A stretch of 64,000 bases of DNA from Olivibacter sitiensis DSM 17696 (GTDB lineage Bacteria; Bacteroidota; Bacteroidia; Sphingobacteriales; Sphingobacteriaceae): the NCBI RefSeq assembly GCF_000427965.1, contig NZ_ATZA01000011.1, positions 60,733-124,732 on the forward strand. Direction: 5' to 3'. A model generated the notes under the pieces. The model had not been told where the DNA came from. It saw nothing but the letters and a program-made list of their open reading frames with translations, and ran no database searches. Of this stretch, positions 55,567-63,972 are shown in pieces. Both the position numbers and the translations under genes were made by a program. Numbering within the stretch: position 1 is the first letter of the stretch; the number at the start of each line of letters is the position of its first letter.

Positions 55567-55593
55567 TACTTATAAATTATTGATATATAAATA

Positions 55594-55617
55594 CAAACAT
55601 ATAACTAAATATTTAGT
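55594..55617 (-). promoter_or_regulatory. blaI promoter with overlapping palindromic operator
   Basis: Minus-strand TATGTTTG at 55594-55601 is an exact TAnnTTTG. Directly upstream, ACTAAATATTTAGT (55604-55617) is a perfect 14-base palindrome that resembles BlaI/MecI operators of the ACTACAnnTGTAGT type. It fills most of the spacer between -7 and the weak T-rich -33, so bound repressor would block polymerase. Confidence 0.6.
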
Positions 55618-55633
55618 TTTAAAAATTTTTCAC

Positions 55634-55665
55634 AAAAAAAAGTCGCCCCATCAATGAGGCGACTT
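55634..55665 (-). terminator. Terminator of the M28 peptidase gene
   Basis: 8-bp stem AAGTCGCC / GGCGACTT (55640-55647 and 55658-55665); on the minus strand it is followed by a run of Us and lies 22 bases after the stop codon at 55688. Confidence 0.88.
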
Positions 55666-55687
55666 CCTGTTCTATCAAACAAAAAAA

Positions 55688-57265
55688 CTATTCTTTCGCC
55701 GGTAATGGCTTTCTAGGTAGTTTATCGGCTCTTTGTGCCGTATTGTAGACAAACGCCGCAATAATCGTAGCGGCCTGTTTCAAGTCGTCGTCTATAAGAC
55801 GATCGTAGGTATCTTGGTTGGTATGGTGCGTACGGGTACCATATGCCAAGGGATCCTGAATGAACTGAAAACCCGGAATACCCACGCCATCGAACGCCAC
55901 ATGGTCTGTAGACCCTGTATTTCTCAATGTCACTGCTGTGGCTTCCAAATCTGCAAAAGGCGCGAGATAATCTTTAAATATAGGAACAACCGCCTTGTTC
56001 ATTTGAGCGTAAATACCACGTATCTTGCCTGCGCCATTATCTAGGTTATAATAGGCAGAAATCTTTTCCTGTTCTGGTTTCAGTGCACTATCCAATGTGC
56101 CAAAATGATTCTTTACATAATTTCTGGAACCGTGCAAGCCCTGTTCTTCCGAGCTCCAAAGCGCGATACGTATCGTCCTTTTAGGCTTCAGCCCACTGGC
56201 TTTCAATATCCGGATAGCTTCCATCATTACTGCTGAGCCGGCAGCATTATCTGTGGCCCCAGTAGCACCATGCCACGAATCAAGATGACCACCCAACATC
56301 ACTATTTCCTCTTTGAGCTTGGGATCCGAACCTGGCAATTCGGCGATAACATTGTAGCCTTTAATATCATCTACCAGAAAAGAGGTTTTCAATTCCGCTT
56401 CCACCACAACGGGAACACCTTCTTTTACCATACGAAGTATACGTAAATAATCTTCTGGAGAGACCTCGAAGCTGGGAACCGTAGTGGCAGCATCTACCGC
56501 ATAAGGTTCACCGTTGCTAGTGAATACGGTACCGTAGGATCCTGCACGCGCATTTCTGCTCAATACAAGAGACACCTGCTCTTCTTTCAGAAACTCGGCC
56601 AAACGCTGCGCAAAGGCCCTGCTCTCCTGCCGCGCCTTCATCATCGAATCCCTTCGTGCTGGACTCATGTCACCTGGCCCCATTGGTCCACGCTGTATTC
56701 CGCCATCCGGATCAAAATCGGCCATCTCCTTAAGTTGTTCCTCGGTATAGCGCTTTTGGTCCGCGTCAAAAGATTGGCTTATTGGCTCATCTTGGTTTGT
56801 CATGACGATCTTACCCGCCAGCTTCCCCTTGTATTGCGCTAGGTCGCCTACTTTATTAGCGCTGATGACGATCACATTTCCGCTTACTAGGCCATTAGTG
56901 CTGGTTGACCAGGCTTTTGGCACAGCAATCATAGCATTGTAATAGGGGGCTTTAAGTGCCAGATAGCTTTTTTCCACCACCCAACCTCGTCCAAAATCGC
57001 CCCAAGGCTCCAATGCCACATTACTCAGTCCATAGGACTTTAGCTCCTTTACAGCCCATTCTTGGGCACGCTTCAAACCAGGTGAGTTGGAAAGCCTGGG
57101 CCCAGACATATCAGTGAGATAAAGGGCCGTATGCATTACTTTTGAGTCTTCGAAGCCAATTTGACGGATTTTGTCAATGGCCGATAGGTCTATTTTTTCC
57201 TGCGCCTTAAGGGCAGGTACTACACTAAGACTAATGAAAGATAAAGAGAGTAAGAAATTTTTCAT
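55688..57265 (-). CDS. Secreted M28-family zinc aminopeptidase with PA domain
   Basis: 525 residues, signal peptide about 1-21. A PA-type insertion domain (about 120-320) is followed by the M28 catalytic domain. Zinc and catalytic segments visible are GGHLDSWHGATGATDNAAGS (His, Asp), WSSEEQGLHGS (two Glu) and HHTNQDTYD (His). The PA region has an unusual Met/Asp/Arg-rich stretch (RRDSMMKARQESRAFAQRL). Likely role: extracytoplasmic peptide degradation. The gene stands alone between the blaI operon and a small ORF, with its own promoter and terminator. Confidence 0.9.
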   Translation of the reverse strand: MKNFLLSLSFISLSVVPALKAQEKIDLSAIDKIRQIGFEDSKVMHTALYLTDMSGPRLSNSPGLKRAQEWAVKELKSYGLSNVALEPWGDFGRGWVVEKSYLALKAPYYNAMIAVPKAWSTSTNGLVSGNVIVISANKVGDLAQYKGKLAGKIVMTNQDEPISQSFDADQKRYTEEQLKEMADFDPDGGIQRGPMGPGDMSPARRDSMMKARQESRAFAQRLAEFLKEEQVSLVLSRNARAGSYGTVFTSNGEPYAVDAATTVPSFEVSPEDYLRILRMVKEGVPVVVEAELKTSFLVDDIKGYNVIAELPGSDPKLKEEIVMLGGHLDSWHGATGATDNAAGSAVMMEAIRILKASGLKPKRTIRIALWSSEEQGLHGSRNYVKNHFGTLDSALKPEQEKISAYYNLDNGAGKIRGIYAQMNKAVVPIFKDYLAPFADLEATAVTLRNTGSTDHVAFDGVGIPGFQFIQDPLAYGTRTHHTNQDTYDRLIDDDLKQAATIIAAFVYNTAQRADKLPRKPLPAKE

Positions 57266-57285
57266 ATTTTACAATTAAATATGAA

Positions 57286-57293
57286 CAAACTTA
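57286..57293 (-). promoter_or_regulatory. -7 element of the M28 peptidase gene
   Basis: Minus-strand TAAGTTTG matches TAnnTTTG, 20 bases upstream of the start codon. No ideal -33. Confidence 0.35.
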
Positions 57294-57362
57294 GCTTAAT
57301 CTACTCCTTTTTCCGCATTAATAATCAAAAATTGTTGTTACAATTAACGATTTGACGAGCAA

Positions 57363-57548
57363 TTACCAGAAGAAAATTGTCTTGGCTTGAAAAACGCTTG
57401 GAATTTCCCACTTTGGAAATTCAGGATTCATTTTTACGCTCACGCTATTACCCTCAGTTGGAAAGCCGGCCAAACAAATAGCCGTAAAAAGAAAGGGCAG
57501 CAATAAAAGTATAAATGGCGATGTCATTTTGTTGGCTTTTGTTTTCAT
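57363..57548 (-). CDS. Small secreted or membrane-anchored hypothetical protein
   Basis: 61 codons. The first 27 or so residues form a good signal-like segment (basic N-terminus, then PFILLLLPFLFTAICLAG), followed by a short polar tail without recognisable motif. No homologue recognised. A Cys lies in the hydrophobic part but not in a clear lipobox. It lies between an M28 peptidase and a divergent sensor kinase. It could be a genuine small protein or a chance frame. Confidence 0.4.
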   Translation of the reverse strand: MKTKANKMTSPFILLLLPFLFTAICLAGFPTEGNSVSVKMNPEFPKWEIPSVFQAKTIFFW

Positions 57549-57742
57549 AACGCATTCATTTAAGAGGTAAACAATTCACACAACAAAGGAACAATTTACT
57601 AAGTAATGCATAAAAAGTTTTAGACTAACTAGCGAATTTCCTAGACAAACACCCCACCATCTGTTGATATATAAGGTTCGGGAGTTTGTCGACAATAAAT
57701 ACTCGTTTATCGATAACGTACAACAAATTGGATACCGTTGCC

Positions 57743-57750
57743 TATATTTG
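57743..57750 (+). promoter_or_regulatory. Possible -7 element of the sensor kinase gene
   Basis: TATATTTG matches TAnnTTTG and ends 4 bases before the ATG at 57755. If used, the mRNA would be leaderless or nearly so. This also argues against the longer frame starting at 57686. Confidence 0.3.
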
Positions 57751-57754
57751 TTCC

Positions 57755-58753
57755 ATGATAAAAAGAGAACATATCCTCTATCATGTGTTGGTTTGGGGGC
57801 TTTTGATGGCCTTATTATATTTTTCCAACGGACACAAAACTTCTCCAGGATATGACTTGATCTTCTTCATAATCACCATCATCAACATAGCCACATTCTA
57901 CGCCTCTTATTTTTTAGTTACACCCTATTTTATCGGCCTCAAGAAGGTGCTCACCGGCTTAATGCGATTGGCGCTCGTGCTCCTAATCAGTATATCAGTC
58001 AAATTTGTACTTGCCCTTTTGGATTTTGACACTGTCGCTCCTCCCGAGCTTCAAATCAGCAGGCTACAATATCTTGGTTCGGCCTTTATAATGAGTTCGG
58101 TTTATATTTTCGCCGGCTATGCCTTTCGCTTGGTCATGAATTCGGTAAAGTTGGAGCAAACGAGAAAAAACCTGGAAAATGAAAAACTGAATGCAGAACT
58201 CGCGTTTCTCAAGTCTCAAATCAACCCGCATTTTCTGTTCAATTCGCTCAACAATATTTATTCGCTAGCATATCAAAAGTCGGACAAGGCTCCCGAGGCA
58301 ATATTGAAGCTGTCGGAAATTATGCGTTATATGCTCTATGAAAGCAATGTAGAAAAAGTAGCCCTGGAAGATGAGATCAGTTACCTTGAAAGCTATATAG
58401 ACCTGCAAAAGCTACGCGTAAAGGAACACGTTTACCTAGAACTTACAATAAATGTGGACAATTTCCAGCACAGGGTAATGCCCATGTTGTTAATCTCTTT
58501 TCTGGAAAACGTCTTCAAGCATGGCATCACAACCGACGAGGAAAACCCCATACGCATTTTAGTAGAAGTGCAGCATGGCCGCCTGCATTTCAAAGCCCAG
58601 AACAAGAAAAGTAAGCTGAACAAAGATAAAACGGGCGGCATTGGCATGACCAATCTTAAAAGACGCTTAGAGTTGGGCTATCCAGGCAAGCATAGCCTTA
58701 GCCTAAAAGAAAATGGAGATTATTACAGTAGCGAATTATTCGTATATTTATAA
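57755..58753 (+). CDS. LytS-type sensor histidine kinase
   Basis: 332 residues from ATG 57755; an earlier in-frame ATG (57686) adds a polar, non-family N-terminus and is less likely. Four transmembrane helices in the first 140 residues form the sensor part, with no large external domain. The His_kinase domain follows with phospho-acceptor H159 in INPHFLFNSLNNIY, and a C-terminal ATP-binding lobe with TGGIGMTNLKRRLEL. It should phosphorylate the LytTR regulator encoded 19 bases downstream. The signal is unknown. Confidence 0.92.
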   Translation: MIKREHILYHVLVWGLLMALLYFSNGHKTSPGYDLIFFIITIINIATFYASYFLVTPYFIGLKKVLTGLMRLALVLLISISVKFVLALLDFDTVAPPELQISRLQYLGSAFIMSSVYIFAGYAFRLVMNSVKLEQTRKNLENEKLNAELAFLKSQINPHFLFNSLNNIYSLAYQKSDKAPEAILKLSEIMRYMLYESNVEKVALEDEISYLESYIDLQKLRVKEHVYLELTINVDNFQHRVMPMLLISFLENVFKHGITTDEENPIRILVEVQHGRLHFKAQNKKSKLNKDKTGGIGMTNLKRRLELGYPGKHSLSLKENGDYYSSELFVYL

Positions 58754-58772
58754 GTGAAAAACCAGTACGACC

Positions 58773-59501
58773 ATGATTAGATGCTTAGTGGTAGACGATG
58801 AGCCCTTGGCTCTGGATATCTTAGAAGACTATATTAAAAAAATCCCGGAGTTGTCCTTGGTCGGTACAACTACCAATGCCATAGAAGCATTAGGGATGGT
58901 ACAGCAAGGCGACGTAGACCTTGTGTTTCTAGATGTGCAGATGCCCGAACTAACCGGCATTCAATTTCTTAAGATTATAAATGGAAAATGTGACGTGATT
59001 CTCTGCACAGCTTACCCGCAATATGCGTTAGAGGGTTATGAACTGGACGTGTCAGATTACCTGCTAAAGCCCATTGCATTTGATCGCTTTTACAAGGCGG
59101 TATACAAGATCGTTACGAGAAGGACGGCATTGCCCGTTCCCACGGCCATATCTTCCGAAGTAGCGGGGCCTGTTCCGCAGAAGCAAGACTATATCTTCGT
59201 GAAGACAGAACATAAAATACAACGTATAGATTTAGAAGATATCCACTATATAGAAGGCCTCAAGGATTATATTTCCATTTTTACGGGCACTGATCGCATC
59301 ATAACCTTACAGAATATGAAGCGCATGGAAGAGTCACTGCCAGAAAATCGTTTCATCAGGGTACATAAATCATACATTATAGCGCTCGATAAAATTGTCA
59401 GCATAGAACGTTCGAGAATAGCCCTCAAGGACAAGGTCATACCCATAGGAGAAACCTATAAAGACGCCTTTTATCAACGCATAGGAGAAAAAAACAATTA
59501 G
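58773..59501 (+). CDS. LytTR-family response regulator
   Basis: 242 residues. The receiver domain (about 1-118) has the acidic pair DDE at 8-10, phospho-acceptor D54 (LVFLDVQMPE), and the conserved Thr/Lys region (CTAYPQYAL, LLKPI). A linker leads to a LytTR DNA-binding domain (about 140-240; FVKTEHKIQRIDLEDIHYIEG, FIRVHKSYIIAL). LytTR regulators bind paired direct repeats, usually at cell-surface or transport genes. It partners the kinase just upstream. Its stop codon overlaps the stop of the convergent Ctp gene. Confidence 0.94.
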   Translation: MIRCLVVDDEPLALDILEDYIKKIPELSLVGTTTNAIEALGMVQQGDVDLVFLDVQMPELTGIQFLKIINGKCDVILCTAYPQYALEGYELDVSDYLLKPIAFDRFYKAVYKIVTRRTALPVPTAISSEVAGPVPQKQDYIFVKTEHKIQRIDLEDIHYIEGLKDYISIFTGTDRIITLQNMKRMEESLPENRFIRVHKSYIIALDKIVSIERSRIALKDKVIPIGETYKDAFYQRIGEKNN

Positions 59502-61210
59502 TTATCGCGTTCCGAAGAATGCGCCAATAATGGGGATTTCTTACCAATATACCTATATGTCCCCTCCCCTTTCAATATTTGCGTGTAGCTAGCTGTCGGA
59601 TTTTTCAATATTGTATACGCTTTTCGTAGCGCCTCATCATCTTTTACCGCCAGCTCCATTCTTCCCTTTTGGAAATAATAGCGCGACACTATTTCATTGG
59701 CAAGTAGTGGTGCGATTTCATCCTTGTACAAATACAAGTCTCCCTTCAAATCCTTATTCAGCTTCTCTGTAAGTGCCTGAATTTCGGGTTGGGTCAACTC
59801 CCATTTTTTTTCGTTTTTCAGGGCCTTCCCAAGCTGGTACAACAAACTATCCGATGTCGATTTATAATCAAAATCACTGTGCAGTACAAATTGCACAAAC
59901 TGTTCGTAAATAATGCTATCCAGCTTAAAGTTCTCCAGCTTGCCAATAGATTTATGTTTATTCCTAAACTGCGTTGCAAAATCGAAAAGAAGGTATTCTT
60001 CTACCAAAGCCTGAGACAGGTCACTGTAATTATTCGATTCTACTTCCACGTCGGGACAAATACCGCTTCCGTCGTAGACAAATCTTCCATTGCTGGTCAG
60101 GTATTCATGCTTTGCACTCTCTTTTCCTTTTTGTCGCTCCCCTTTATCGTAATCAATGGCCTGTATACATCGTCCGGAAGGCGTGTAATACTTTGCCACA
60201 GTCACCTTCACCATATTGTCATAGGGCAATTGAAAAGTTTGTTGCACCAATCCTTTTCCAAAACTTTGATTACCGATAACCACAGCCCGATCTAAATCTT
60301 GCAGTGCTCCAGCAACAATTTCGGCCGCAGAAGCCGATCTCCCATTGACCAATACGATCAAGGGCACATCAGGAATTAATGCCTCGGAAGTAGTTTGGTA
60401 AACAATCTGTTTACGGTTATTTTTTCCTTTCTGAGTAACTACCTTTCTTCCTTTTTCCACAAATAGATTCACGATCTTCACCGACTCTTGTAGAATCCCT
60501 CCACCATTGTTCCTTAAGTCCAACACAAGCCCCTGAAGCTTCCCAGTAGACAAAAAGCCTTCAATGGTATTTGCCACTTCATCCGCAGCGTTTTCTAAAA
60601 AGCGATCTAATTTAATATAACCAATGTGGCCTTCCATTTTTTTGCTGAAGCTCACATTTGGCTGGGTAATTTCCTGCCGAACAATATTCTTCACAATATG
60701 CTCATTATGCCCAGATCTATCTATTTCAAGCCTAAGTGACGAGCCTACAGGCCCTTTCAATAAATTGCTGATTTCGGTACCACTCAAGCGTTGTACATCT
60801 ATGCTATCCACTTTAATGAGCCTGTCCCCAGCACGCAGGCCAGATTTCTCGGCAGGAAAGCCTTCATATGGTTCACTTATATAGGTTTTCCCACCTTTAG
60901 ACAAAATAACCGCCCCCAATCCTGCATATTGTGCATTGATATATTTAATCTTGAAATCTTCTATTTCCGACGAAGGAATAAATTGGGTATAAGGATCGAG
61001 CTCTCCCAACATCGCATCAATCCCTTTACGCATTATTTTTTCATCATCAAACTCCCCTACATAATTTTGCGTTACCTGTTTATACAATATGGCAAATACC
61101 TCTACCTGCTTGCCCAGATCAAGTATTCCGCTCTTGAAAGAATAACCAGTAAGTACCAGAGCCATTATCACGGCAAAGGGCAGGACGTAGTGTTTTATGC
61201 TAGATTTCAT
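59498..61210 (-). CDS. C-terminal processing (Ctp/Prc-type) serine protease, S41 family
   Basis: 570 residues from ATG 61210 (a TTG at 61243 would add eleven residues but gives no better signal). An N-terminal signal anchor (about 7-25) is followed by a helical segment, a PDZ domain (about 85-165, AEKSGLRAGDRLIKVDSIDV) and the S41 catalytic domain. The nucleophile is S294 in NGRSASAAE; the partner Lys is in QSFGKGLVQQ. An extended C-terminal region of about 180 residues contains further helices. Such proteases trim or degrade envelope proteins from their C-terminus. It is convergent with the response-regulator gene without a visible terminator between. Confidence 0.92.
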   Translation of the reverse strand: MKSSIKHYVLPFAVIMALVLTGYSFKSGILDLGKQVEVFAILYKQVTQNYVGEFDDEKIMRKGIDAMLGELDPYTQFIPSSEIEDFKIKYINAQYAGLGAVILSKGGKTYISEPYEGFPAEKSGLRAGDRLIKVDSIDVQRLSGTEISNLLKGPVGSSLRLEIDRSGHNEHIVKNIVRQEITQPNVSFSKKMEGHIGYIKLDRFLENAADEVANTIEGFLSTGKLQGLVLDLRNNGGGILQESVKIVNLFVEKGRKVVTQKGKNNRKQIVYQTTSEALIPDVPLIVLVNGRSASAAEIVAGALQDLDRAVVIGNQSFGKGLVQQTFQLPYDNMVKVTVAKYYTPSGRCIQAIDYDKGERQKGKESAKHEYLTSNGRFVYDGSGICPDVEVESNNYSDLSQALVEEYLLFDFATQFRNKHKSIGKLENFKLDSIIYEQFVQFVLHSDFDYKSTSDSLLYQLGKALKNEKKWELTQPEIQALTEKLNKDLKGDLYLYKDEIAPLLANEIVSRYYFQKGRMELAVKDDEALRKAYTILKNPTASYTQILKGEGTYRYIGKKSPLLAHSSERDN

Positions 61211-61431
61211 GGGCAATAAAGATGTTATTGTACGTAAAAACAAATGGTAAACATTGAAATATACACACCGTATTGATTAACGAAGTTAAAATTAACCAAT
61301 AAAATTCAAATAATAAAACGAGATTCACATTCTCATCTACATTAGGATAAAATATAGAAATTTGGGTACAATTTTTGTGCTTTTTGACGCTGTTCATCGA
61401 ACAGGAAATTGATTTAACGAATTTTAATAGC

Positions 61432-62031
61432 ATGAAAAAAATTATTCTATCCATTGCCGTATTGATAGCCGGCGCCAGTTTTGCACAAGCGCAACTTTTG
61501 CCTTCTTTTCAGTTCGGATTGAAGGGAGGATTGAACTTCTCCAAGTTATCGGAAGATGGCCGTTTGCTCAATTCCAGTACCCGTACAGGCTATCAAGCCG
61601 GCGTGTATGCACGAGTGGGCGCTGCAGGCATTCATTTCCAACCCGAGCTTTATGTAACCGGAAAATCAAGCGAAGCTACATTCAACAATGATGGCAATGA
61701 AGTGACCGCCAATGTTACCTTTACCAGCTTGGATCTCCCCTTGTTAATAGGCACTCGAATCGGATTGGGACCTTTGGGCTTTCGTGTTCAGGCAGGGCCT
61801 GTCGTTTCTTTCATGTTAGATAAGGGCATCGGCAGCGCCTTGAGCAACGTGGTAACTCCTAGCAACTATAAGAATCAGGCTATTGGGATTACAGGCGGCA
61901 TCGGCGCGGATGTCAGCAAGTTGCGGGTCGACCTACGCTACGAACACGGACTGAGTGACCTAAGTAAAGATGGCTCAGAATCACAAAAACTGAGCTTGTG
62001 GACATTAGGCATTGGTTATAGATTGTTTTAA
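61432..62031 (+). CDS. Small outer-membrane beta-barrel protein (PorT/OMP_b-brl_2-like)
   Basis: 199 residues from ATG 61432, which begins a clean signal peptide MKKIILSIAVLIAGA cleaved after AQA; the upstream extension of the frame has no signal. The body has FQFGLKGGLNFSKL at the start, typical of the outer-membrane beta-barrel family 2, and ends in LGIGYRLF with the terminal aromatic that the BAM complex recognises. About eight strands are expected. Function unknown. A terminator follows the gene. Confidence 0.88.
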   Translation: MKKIILSIAVLIAGASFAQAQLLPSFQFGLKGGLNFSKLSEDGRLLNSSTRTGYQAGVYARVGAAGIHFQPELYVTGKSSEATFNNDGNEVTANVTFTSLDLPLLIGTRIGLGPLGFRVQAGPVVSFMLDKGIGSALSNVVTPSNYKNQAIGITGGIGADVSKLRVDLRYEHGLSDLSKDGSESQKLSLWTLGIGYRLF

Positions 62032-62046
62032 AAACCCGGTAAAAAT

Positions 62047-62073
62047 AAAAGGCTACCCTCGCGGTAGCCTTTT
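62047..62073. terminator. Bidirectional terminator after the small barrel gene
   Basis: 11-bp stem AAAAGGCTACC / GGTAGCCTTTT (62047-62057 and 62063-62073), 5-nt loop, 15 bases after the plus-strand stop; it also lies 30 bases beyond the stop of the minus-strand gene at 62104. Confidence 0.88.
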
Positions 62074-62103
62074 ATCAGATACTAAAACAAACAGTACATA
62101 CGC

Positions 62104-62487
62104 TTAAAGCACTTTACCGTTGCTCTTCATCTTTGCCAAAGTTTTGTTTTCATCCTTCAACAAAGCTATTTCGTAATAGGCATGCCCTTTCGTGGGTTTT
62201 ACGAAGGTAGCAGCCGTAGTTTTCCATTCCTTAAATTTCTCACCCGATAATGTTTCCTTGATAGGAGCGGGCAAATCTTTTGGATTTACCGCAGTTTTTT
62301 CTGTTCCATCAAGATTGTTTTTCAACATATTTGATGGGTTCGTACATCTTATCGTATCTTTCCTAATAGAATCATCACCAAAATAAATCGCTGTATCGGC
62401 ATTAATATGATCATTCACGGCTGCATTAGACAGGCCAAAAAAACCGATAGATGCCGCAGTGATGATACCAAAAACTAATTTCTTCAT
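62104..62487 (-). CDS. Small secreted protein of unknown function
   Basis: 127 residues from the ATG at 62487, which begins a clear signal peptide (MKKLVFGIITAASIGFFGLS); the frame extends 24 codons further upstream but without a signal, so this start is preferred. The mature part has a DLPAPIKETLSGEKFKEWK segment and ends with LAKMKSNGKVL. This layout resembles small Bacteroidota periplasmic proteins with a PepSY/BLIP-like repeat, but the match is weak. Stand-alone gene. Confidence 0.7.
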   Translation of the reverse strand: MKKLVFGIITAASIGFFGLSNAAVNDHINADTAIYFGDDSIRKDTIRCTNPSNMLKNNLDGTEKTAVNPKDLPAPIKETLSGEKFKEWKTTAATFVKPTKGHAYYEIALLKDENKTLAKMKSNGKVL

Positions 62488-62692
62488 TATATAAACTCCC
62501 TGTATCGTTGGTTCGTTGTATACAGTATATATGAATAACCATGCCAAAGGAGGAAACACCCTTCAGAAAGCCAAAAAAGCGCTTTCAGGCACTTCAAAAA
62601 CATTAATTCCGGACAGTTTGTGGAGTATATTCCACAACCATGCTAAAAGCAATGTCTATTAAGGATGATGCTGTCTATTCAAGCGGATGTAT

Positions 62693-62700
62693 TATCTTTG
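62693..62700 (+). promoter_or_regulatory. Possible -7 element of the gene at 62707
   Basis: TATCTTTG matches TAnnTTTG and ends 6 bases before the ATG at 62707, which would give a leaderless or very short-leader mRNA. Confidence 0.35.
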
Positions 62701-62706
62701 TCGTTC

Positions 62707-63051
62707 ATGAATGCATCAGAAATCAATCTCAAATGGAAAGAACTGCAAAGAAAGGTAGCTCTCAATTTTGACACGGAAACGCCCGATATCAAGGTAATGC
62801 TATTCCTCATTGGCGTGCAGGAACTCGGCCAAGGGCCAAAAAAATTCGGCAAAAGGGAGAAAGAAGAGTTGATGCACATAGCTACTTGTCGTCTTTTTAG
62901 CGAAATGGGCTTTTATGAATTGCAGGGACTGGATCAGGATGGTTGGCCGCATTGGACACTCATAAAGCCAATCCCCAATTACACCCTTCTAGAACAAGAA
63001 ATGATACTAAAATCGCTTATCGTTGACTATTTTGAGGATATTTTAGCATAA
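62707..63051 (+). CDS. Conserved small cytosolic protein of unknown function
   Basis: 114 residues from ATG 62707; an in-frame ATG at 62665 gives a longer N-terminus but lies upstream of the likely -7 element. The protein is acidic, helical and soluble, with FLIGVQELGQGPKKFGKREKEELMH-type sequence split over two helices and a final LLEQEMILKSLIVDYFEDI helix. I recognise no characterised family. It lies 13 bases before a cyclophilin gene and probably shares its transcript. Confidence 0.72.
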   Translation: MNASEINLKWKELQRKVALNFDTETPDIKVMLFLIGVQELGQGPKKFGKREKEELMHIATCRLFSEMGFYELQGLDQDGWPHWTLIKPIPNYTLLEQEMILKSLIVDYFEDILA

Positions 63052-63064
63052 CAGCCAAACACAA

Positions 63065-63841
63065 ATGAAATCAAGAAAACAAATTCTCCTATCCCATTTG
63101 ATCATTGGTCTTCTTATAAGCGCAGCACCGAGCTTTTCTTATGCACAAGGCTTATTTTCATTTTTGAAGAAACCCAAGCACCAATACATAGAACTTTCCG
63201 TAAACGACCATCAAGCCTATCTTCTGCTGTTCAATCAGACCCCGCAGCACCGCGACAATTTTTTGAATCTCGTCCAGCAGCACCAACTTGACAGTACTTT
63301 GTTTCATCGGGTCATAAACGGTTTCATGATACAGGGTGGAGACCCCACGTCCAAAGGCGCCAAGAAAGGACAAAAATTGGGTGGGGGCGATCTAGGCTAT
63401 ACCGTACCAGCAGAATTCAGGGATTCACTGTTTCACAAAAAAGGCATGCTCGCAGCCGCTAGGGACAACAATCCCGAGAAGGCCTCCAGCGCGAGTCAGT
63501 TCTATATCGTGCAAGGGAAAACATTCAGCGATGAAGACCTCGATAGGATTGAAGAGAACAGGTTGGAAGGGAAAAAAATCCCAGAATTCAAAAGACAGGT
63601 ATATAAGACTCTTGGTGGAGTTCCGCATTTAGATGGAAATTATACCATATTTGGTCAGGTGGTGAAAGGCCTGGAATTGATCGATATGATCGCAGAAGTA
63701 GAGACGGACAACAACGACAGGCCATTTGCAGATCAAGTGATGACGGTAAGGATACTCAAGAATAAAGAAATCAGAAATCTGGAAAACGAGCTTCGCGCAG
63801 ACACTGCTTTGGCAAAAATTATCGACAATCCAGATTATTAG
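63065..63841 (+). CDS. Cyclophilin-type peptidyl-prolyl cis-trans isomerase
   Basis: 258 residues. Signal peptide about 1-27 (cleaved after SYA), then a cyclophilin domain with FHRVINGFMIQGGDP, SASQFYIVQG and the FGQVVKGLELID strand. An insertion of about 30 charged residues (SDEDLDRIEENRLEGKKIPEFKR) splits the domain, as in several Bacteroidota periplasmic cyclophilins. It catalyses proline isomerisation during envelope-protein folding. No terminator with a U-run is seen; an inverted repeat follows. Confidence 0.93.
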   Translation: MKSRKQILLSHLIIGLLISAAPSFSYAQGLFSFLKKPKHQYIELSVNDHQAYLLLFNQTPQHRDNFLNLVQQHQLDSTLFHRVINGFMIQGGDPTSKGAKKGQKLGGGDLGYTVPAEFRDSLFHKKGMLAAARDNNPEKASSASQFYIVQGKTFSDEDLDRIEENRLEGKKIPEFKRQVYKTLGGVPHLDGNYTIFGQVVKGLELIDMIAEVETDNNDRPFADQVMTVRILKNKEIRNLENELRADTALAKIIDNPDY

Positions 63842-63849
63842 ACGTTAAG

Positions 63850-63903
63850 AACTTCACCAAGGTTGTGCGCAATGCCAAAGCTTAGGCAAACTCTGGTGAA
63901 GTT
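63850..63903. repeat. Inverted repeat after the cyclophilin gene
   Basis: AACTTCACCA (63850-63859) pairs with TGGTGAAGTT (63894-63903) around a 34-nt loop that itself contains TGCC/GGCA. It may act as a terminator, though no U-run is present, or be part of a repeat. Confidence 0.4.
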
Positions 63904-63972
63904 TTCAGAGTCGACGCTAATGTATTATTGATTGTTCAGTATATGACAAAATTCATTATTCAATCTAAAAAT

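Noticed and set aside
57686..57754. Longer N-terminus for the LytS kinase
   Set aside because: The extra 23 residues are polar and unlike the family; a likely -7 element lies within them.
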